A stretch of DNA of 64,000 bases. Origin: Anaerolinea thermophila UNI-1. GTDB lineage: Bacteria > Chloroflexota > Anaerolineae > Anaerolineales > Anaerolineaceae. Of this stretch, positions 8,025 through 17,000 are shown piece after piece; positions within the stretch are counted from its first letter, which is position 1, and each line of letters opens with the position of its first letter. The stretch spans positions 868,001 to 932,000 of the forward strand of contig NC_014960.1 of NCBI RefSeq assembly GCF_000199675.1. Direction: 5' to 3'. A program made the translations under genes and the position numbers. The notes under the pieces were generated by a model. The model did no database searches. It was not told the origin of the DNA and worked only from the letters and a program-made list of their open reading frames with translations.

Positions 8025-11000
8025 ATGCATAAAAGCGTCGCCTTGAGAATCGGGTCGATCTGGGGAATCTTCCTGATGTTGATTGGGGCTTTGCCAATCG
8101 TACCGGTACAGGCTCGTCCGCTGGCTCAGCCAACCACAGATGTCTCTCTCAATGTACCGGCAGAGACCATGCTGGGACAGCCCTTCACTTTCACGGTGAC
8201 CTTTGATAACAATGGTACCGCGCCCGGGTATGGACCTTTCATTGACTTGATCCTTCCAGCAACTGGTGCAGATGGAGATGATGGGCTCACCTTTGCCGGT
8301 GCAACCTATTTGGGGCTGCCATTGTCTTCGGTGGTATTAACTTTTCCAGCTCCGACAGGCTGTGTGGCTCACCCCTATGCGGTAGATACCAGCGGCGCGC
8401 CGGTGCAGGTGTGCGGCACTCCGGGCGATCAACTGGTGGTTTTGCTCCTTCCTTTTGGCTCGTTCTTCCCTGATCAGCCGCCGGTGGAAGTGAACGTCAG
8501 CGTCAACATGAACAATTATGCTGATGTAGACACTCCGCTGACCATTCAGGCGCGCGGCGGCTATCAGTTTGGCGAGACGCCGGTGTCCGACCCATCTACA
8601 GACCCCTCCATTGTTGGTGGATGGACAACGGCTTCGACAACCCCGACCCTGATTCGTGTGGTTAAGACCTACCTTGGGCCGGAAGATGAAACGGTTACCG
8701 GCCCCAATTTTCCCCGCACGTACCGCATTGCAGTAGATATCCCTGTCGGGCAGACCATCACCAACCTGACGGTGACTGATTTGCTTCCTCCCAATCTAGC
8801 GTTTCTGGCGGTTACCTCTACTTCACCGGGTGGGGCTGTGGTGCTCGACCAGCCTGCCACCCCGGGCGCGCAATTGCCTCCGAACAATGACTTAATTGTG
8901 CGTTGGGCTTCTGTCACTGGAGGGGCTAGTGACACCGACGTGGTAGTTGAATTTACTTTTTACGTTCCTCTGAATGATGCGAGCGGTAATCCTGTTCTTA
9001 ATCCAATCACGGGTGATGATGTCCTCTCTCTGAACGACTCTCGTGCAGAAGGCAATTGGACGCCGTTGGATCCCCGCGATACCGCTGGGCTGGTAACCTC
9101 GAATATGCCCCCCAGCGATTACACCATTACGCTGAAATCCATTGCCATTCAAAAATCGGTGGCAAACCTCTCGCCTGCACCGCTTTCTCCGGGCGATACG
9201 CTGGAATACACCTTACAGGTGCAGGTTTCTGATTTCTTTGCCCTGACGGATATTATCATTGACGATTTATTCTCCGACGGTCAAGCCTGGGACGCCACCT
9301 TTACGCCGACGCTTTCGGTGACCGAGCATGGCGCAACAACCAGTGCACCGATGAACTCCGCTAATTACACGGTGATTCCCAATGCCTTTTTGGGTTTCAC
9401 CGAGGTAACTTTCCGCGTCTCATCAGAACTGCAGAGCCGCGGGCTGGATCGTATTCTGTTGGGTGGATGCGTACCCGATGGCGGTACGGGTGGTCCCGTC
9501 CCGGATTGCGGCGCGTACAATGGCGGTGCCACCACCCTGACCCTGCGCTTCCGCACGGTGGTGCAGGAAAATTTCCTGTATAACTATCCCTCCGGCGATC
9601 CCTCGGTGGATCAGGGGGATATGCTGAACAATTTGGTTACGGCGATGTCGAATGTGCTGAATGTGGCGAACCTGACTCCCACTGGAGAAGATGAGCAGGA
9701 TTCCAGTCAAGCAGAAACCTCCATCCCGCGTGGCGCGGGGGATAAGACGATTTACGCCATCAATGGGGTAGTGTGTTCGCCCCAACCCTGTACTTCGGTG
9801 CGGGTTGCCCCTGCCGATACGGTTACCTACCGTCTGCGCTATACCCTGCCCACCAGCGATGTGGAGAACCTGTATCTGATTGACTATCTCCCTCTGCCGG
9901 TATTCAATGCTACTGAGGTTACCACTTTTAATCCCACTGTGAGCCCGGCGGCGCCTCCAGCTGGGCAGGCAAAGTTTGGCCCTGCCGATACCTTCTACGC
10001 CTATTCGAGCCTTGTTCCTGCCCTGACGACCAGCACAGCACAAAACAGCGTACGCTTTGATTACGGCAGTTATGACAGTGCCTCCAATCAATCCACGACG
10101 GTAGATATCCTCTTTACTGTAACAGTGCGCAGTGATCCTTTTGCTGATGGCTTGTACCTGACCAATCAATTGCGCGGACACGAGGGTGCAACCAACGCTG
10201 GCGATAGTGTTGCCGATTCGATTGTGCAAATTCAACTTACCGAACCGATATTGAATATTCGTAAGGGGGTGGTGTGGTCAGAAAATTCTGCTGCGGTTTT
10301 CAACCCGTCTCAAGTTGCACCTGCAGGGGTAACCTTCTCGGGTTCGGGGTGTCCACGCTTTAGCGGAACGGTCAACTCCAGCGGACTTGCCACTCAGCCC
10401 ATTAACAGCAACATCACCGGCGGGGTGGATGCCGGCGACCGCTTGACCTTTGCTATCACCGTCGAGAACACCGGAAGTGGCTTGAACGGCGCGTTTGACG
10501 TGCGCATCGCCGATACCCTCCCAGCAGGCATGACCTACGTGCCCGGTTCGCTCTGCGTGACCGACGGTACGGGTGCGGCAATCGGGTACTCCGGCGCGGA
10601 GACAGATTTGTTCGGTACGGGCATTGTGCTTAACGATCCGGGCCCCACGGCAAATCCAGCGGGCGCACTGGATCCCTATGATGCCAGCAACGGACGCAAC
10701 ATCGCTGTAGTTACGTTTGACGTAACGCTGGATGGTACGCTGGTTTCTGGTGCTTCCCTTGTTAATACCGCTTTGCTGACGAATTATGCTGGTAGTGAAG
10801 GCGGTGCTGATCACACCCCAACCGATTTGACGGATCAGGCTACGGTGCAGGCGCGCACTGCCGGGCTGGGAAAGATTTTCACCACCGAAATTATCAATTC
10901 GGTGAACAGTGTTACCCAGGCGGTGATTGGGGAATTGGTCACCTATACCGTGCGCATTACCGTGCCGGAAGGGGTGATGAATAATGTGGCCGTGCAGGAT

Positions 11001-14000
11001 GATCTCCCGGCTGGGTTGGCATTTGTGGACTGTTTGGGAATTACCGCTTCAACGGATGTAAGCACCAATTTGAGCGGTGGGTTTGCTACCGCCTGTAACG
11101 ATCCGATCAATCCCACCGTCAACTTGAATGGGCATACGGTTGTCTTCAATCTCGGCACGCTGACCAATGCTAACCGTGATAACAGCACCGATGAATATGT
11201 GGATATTCAATTCACCGCGGTGGTGCTGAATGAACTGGGCAATCAGGCAGGAACCACCCTGCGCAATACTGCCCGCCTAATTGTGGATGGCGGAGCAGGG
11301 GGAACTGCAACTGTGCAGAGTGCTGATTTGACGGTTATTGAACCGCAGGTAAATACCTCGAAATCGGCTTCCCCCAATACGAATTTGGATGCCGGGGATG
11401 TAGTGACCTTCACCATTACTCTTAATAATCCAAATAGCGCGGCCGATACGGACGCCTATGATGTGGTGATGACTGATGTTATCCCCGCGCTATTCACTTA
11501 CGTGCCCGGAAGCTTTACCGTAAGTGCGTGTTCGGCAGGTGTGCCTGTGCTGAATGATACTGCTTTACCGACCCTGACGGCCACCTTTGCTACTTTCCCG
11601 CGCAACACTTCCTGTACATTGACCTTCCAGGCGACAGTAAATAACACCGTGCGGGCGGGCAATCCAACAGTGACCAACACGGCCACCACCACCTGGACCA
11701 GCCTGAGCGGCTCCCCGGGAGACCGTTCACCCTACAACACCAGTTCGGAAGAGCGCGACGGCAGTGGTGCGCCGCTGAACGATTACCTTTCTTCTGAGCC
11801 TGAACCGGTAAATTTTGCCAATACAGCCACCACCAAATATCTGGTAGCCACTTCCGAGGGACATACCTCAGGCGCCAGTGTGGCGGTTGGCGAAATTGTG
11901 CGCTACCGTGTGGTGGTACGGGTGCCAGAGGGCACGCAACCGAATTTCCAGATTCGCGATAACCTGCCTCCCGGCTTAACCTTCCTGAACGATGGCACGG
12001 CAACGCTTGCCTTTGTATCCAACGGCGCCGGGTTCACCTCGACGGGAATTGGGATTGTTCCGGCGATTCCTGCAGGTTGCACGGTGCCCGGCAGTACTGC
12101 CAATGCTACCACGCCAGCATCGCCCCTGCCCTGTACCCTGGCGGATGGCAATATTGGAAGTACCGGTAGCACTGCTACCAATTTGGATAACTATACTGAC
12201 GCCGCCGGTTCCTTCACGGGCGTAGATGTGTACTTCAAATTGGGCAATCTAGTGAATGCGGATTCGGATCCCGATTACGAGTATGTGGTGATCGAATTCA
12301 ATGCCTTTGTGGATAACAATTATCCGACCAATCCGAACGATACCGGAGATACTCGTGGAAACTCAGCCAATACTTATGTGAATGGATCTTCAAATTCTAC
12401 TTCCAATACAGTGAATGTGGTTGTTGCCGAGCCTTTGCTCACCATCAGCAAGACGGCTTCGATTGCCTCTGGCGATGCCGGTGATCCGGTGACCTTTACC
12501 ATTACCGTAGGCGCGCAGAGTGGCGCCAACCGCACCACTGCTTTTGATCTGGTGGTCAGCGATACATTGGATGGCTATCTGGTGCCGGGAACGGTCAGTG
12601 TGACCTCATCGCAGGGCGCGACCTGCGCGGGCGGTACCCCCTTCAATGCCTCTGCCAGTTTCGCCGGGCAGGTGATGACCATGAACGCCACCTGTCTGGA
12701 TCCCGGACAAACCATTACCATTACGATTGATGCCACCATCAGCCCGTCGGCGCCCAATGGCTTCAGCATCAGCAACACAGCCACGGTGACTTACACCAGC
12801 CTGCCCGGAAGCGGTACGCCGCTGGGCACTTCTACCATTCCGGGGGGAGATTACTACGGCGAGCGCAACGGCACACAGACGCCGAACCCCAACAACGATT
12901 ACCGCGCCAGCAGTACCGCGATCATTGTGGCTACCAACTCTCCGCAAATTGCCAAGAGTGTTTCTCCCACGACTTACACCATTGGCGACTTGGTGACCTA
13001 TAATCTGGTGGTGACCCTGCCTGAGGGGGTGACGCAGGCGCTGGTGGTGACGGACGATATTCCCGCTGGCTTGCAGGTGGAGTCTTATCAGATCATCACC
13101 TCTGCCGCGGCGAGCGGCGGCTTGCTGGCGGCAGATTACAACGGTGCCCTTCCCGCGCCAACCGTCACACAGGCGGGCGGGAGCGGCGGCGATATCACCT
13201 TCAATTTTGGCGATACTCCCACCACTGCCGATAACGTGGCGAATAATAACGCCTTCCTGATTCAGATTACCGCGCGGGTGCTGAACATTGCCAGCAATGT
13301 GGATGGAACCACCCTGACCAACACCGCTACGGTCGCTTACAACGGTCCGGCAGTGCCGCCTTCTTCGGTCAATCTCACCATTATTGAACCGACCATTGTT
13401 ACCACCAAGAATGTGACACCCAATGCTAATATTCAGGCAGGGAATCTGCTTACCTACACCGTGCGCTTCACCAACACCGGCAACAGTCCGGCGTACGACA
13501 TCACCGCGGTGGATACGCTGGCGCAGGGGGTAGCCTATCAGTCCGGCTCGGCGTCCTGCCAGTTCTTTGACGGGGTGACCACGGCTCCGATTGCGGTGAA
13601 TGTCACTGATGCCGGCGCCACATTGACCTTCAGCGGCGTTCCGGCGGATGCCTGGGATTTACCGGTGACTGATCCGGATGCCTATATCGAGTGTACGTAT
13701 CAGGCGCTGGCGCTTTCGAGCCTGCACCTGGATGGTGCGCATGTCAATACCATAGATGCTGACTGGTCCTCGCACAACGGCAGTGACGCCTTCGAGCGGG
13801 TGTATGACGACACTACGTCTTATCCCAACGACGGCACGCAGGATACCGCCAGCGCTACCTTTACCAGCCCGGCACCAACTTTCAGCAAGAGCGATGGCGG
13901 TTTGACCTCAGCCACCATCGGGCAGGTGATTTCATACACCCTCACGATGCAGTCGCCGCTGGGGACTCTGCGCAACCTGACCATTACCGATACCCTGCCT

Positions 14001-17000
14001 GCCGGGTTGATTTACCAGACCGGTAGTTTGAGCGTGAGCGCGGGCATCACCGCGCCGGTGAGCGTGACCGTCAGTTCGCCTAATGATGGTACTGCGCCGG
14101 TGACCCTGACGGTGGACTTTGGCAACGCGGTGGTTTCTTCCAGCCCGGTGACGTTGACCTTTACCGCTCAGGTAGCCAACGTGGCGGGTAATCAGCAGGG
14201 TATCTCTCTGAATAATACCGCCTCGCTGACATACACGGACGCAACAGGTACGACCAGGACGCTCAACGCCAGTGACCCGGTCACGCTGGTGGAACCCGCC
14301 ATGACCCTCAGCAAAGCCGTTGTGCCGCCCACTCCAGCGGATGCCGGCGGCGTGGCGACCTATACCTTGGTGCTTGCTAATCCTGGCGGAGCCAATGTCA
14401 GCCCGGCTTACGATGTTCACTTGGTGGACACTTTACCGGCAGGACTGACTCTTGACCTGGGTTCGATTTCCGTCAATCTGGTGGGCGGTGCCGCAGGGGT
14501 GACGGATGCTTCTGCGGGCAACACAGTGGACATTACTATCGGCGTGATTCCGCCCGGCGGAAGCGCTACCGTGACTTTCACCGCCACGCTGGATGCCAAT
14601 ATTCAGCCCGGGCAAACCTTCAATAATACCGCTAATGCCGATTGGACTTCGCTCTCTGGCTCGGTTTCCGGCGAGCGCGACGGCAGTGGCGGGGTCAATG
14701 ATTACCGTACCAGCACTTCGGCGAATTTCACGTCTGCCGGGTACACTCTGAGCAAAGCCCTGGTGGCGACTTCCGCCGGACATACCTCGGGAGCCAACCT
14801 GACCATCGGCGAGACGGTGACCTTTGAACTGGCAGTTTCTCTGCCTGAAGGCACCATCCCTGCGCCGGTGGTGGTGACAGATGATTTGCCCGTCGGTCTG
14901 GCTTATGTGACCGGCAGTGGCGCGCTGGATGTCACCGGCTTCAACGGCACGGTGGACAGCACTGATCCGGTGATTACTTCAGCCGGCGGCAGTGGCGATG
15001 ATGTGGTCTTCACCTTCAACCAGCCTGTTGTTGTCAATGCCGACAACGATCCGGCGAACAATACCCTGCGCCTGCGTTTGACCGCCCGGGTGGTCAACGA
15101 ACTGGCGAATCAAAATGGCGTTTCCCTGACTAACAATGCCAGTTTGCAGGCGGGCAGTGGTCCGGTGGTGCAGGCATCGCCGGTGACGGTCACGTTGGTG
15201 GAGCCTGACCTGGCGCTTAACAAGACTGCCAGCACAACCACACCGGGATTGGGTCAGGTGGTTACCTTTACGCTGACGGTGGCGCACTCTGCCGCCAGCA
15301 GTGCCGATGCTCAGGACGTGGTGCTGACCGATGTTATCCCTGCCGGGTTGACCTATGTACCCGGCTCGCTGGCTTCCAGTGGCTACGCGCCGACCGTGCT
15401 GGATGACAGCGGCGCACCCAATCTGCTGGTGCGCTGGGATGTGCTTCCTCTGGGACAGAACGGGGTGATTACCTATCAGGCGCAGGTGACCACACCCAGT
15501 CTCGGTACGGCGATGACCAACAACGCCGGGCTGGTGTGGACTTCGCTCTCCGGTTCGGATAGCGGTGAACGCGACGGCAGTGGCGGCGTCAATGATTACC
15601 TTCGCGCCTCTTCGGTTACCCTGACCAGCACCGGTCCCGATTTGCAGATTTCCAAGTCCGATGGGGGTGTCTCGGTAATCCCGGGCGGCACGATTACATA
15701 CACGCTCAATTACAGCAATACTGGCAACGGTGCGGCAACCGGCGTGGTGATTTCTGAAACCGTGCCGGCTCACACCACCTTTGTGGGACCGGCAGGCTGG
15801 ACCTGCACGCCGAACAACAACGCCGGCAGTGTGTGTACCTATAATTTGGGTACTTTGACCCCGGGTGCTTCCGGAAGCCTGACGTATCAGGTGCAGGTGG
15901 TGAATCCGGTACCGGCGGGAGTCACCCAAATCAACAATGTGGTCTACATTGCCGATGATGGCACGCATGGCAACGACCCGACGCCAGGGAACAATACCGG
16001 CAGTGACGACACGCCGGTGGATGCCGTGCCGGACCTGACAGTGAGCAAGACAGACGGCGGGGTGACGGCGGCGCCGGGGGATGTGGTAGCCTACACCATC
16101 AGTTACGCGAATGTGGGCAATCAGGCGGCTGAGAATGTGGTGCTGACGGAGACGGTGCCAGCCAACAGCGTGTTCAACGCAGGCGCCAGCACAGCGGGAT
16201 GGAACTGCACGCCGGACAACAATGCCGGAAGCACCTGCACGCTGAGTCTGGGGACGCTGGCGGGCGGCGCAAGCGGCACGGTGACCTTTGCGGTGACGGT
16301 GGACAACCCGTTACCGGCAGGGGTGACGCAGATTGCCAACACGGTGGTGATTGCGGATGACGGCGCGAACGGCGCTGATCCGACACCGGGGAATAACACT
16401 GGCAGTGACGACACGCCGGTGGATGCCGCGCCGGACCTGACGGTGAGCAAGACAGACGGCGGGGTGACGGCGGCGCCGGGGGATGTGGTAGCCTACACCA
16501 TCAGTTACGCGAATGTGGGCAATCAGGCGGCTGAGAATGTGGTGCTGACGGAGACGGTGCCAGCCAACAGCGTGTTCAACGCAGGCGCCAGCACAGCGGG
16601 ATGGAACTGCACGCCGGACAACAATGCCGGAAGCACCTGCACGCTGAGTCTGGGGACGCTGGCGGGCGGCGCAAGCGGCACGGTGACCTTTGCGGTGACG
16701 GTGGACAACCCGTTACCGGCAGGGGTGACGCAGATTGCCAACACGGTGGTGATTGCGGATGACGGCGCGAACGGCGCTGATCCGACACCGGGGAATAACA
16801 CTGGCAGTGACGACACGCCGGTGGATGCCGCGCCGGACCTGACAGTGAGCAAGACGGACGGCGGGGTGACGGCGGCGCCGGGGGATGTGGTAGCCTACAC
16901 CATCAGTTACGCGAATGTGGGCAATCAGGCGGCTGAGAATGTGGTGCTGACGGAGACGGTGCCAGCCAACAGCGTGTTCAACGCGGGTGCCAGCACAACG

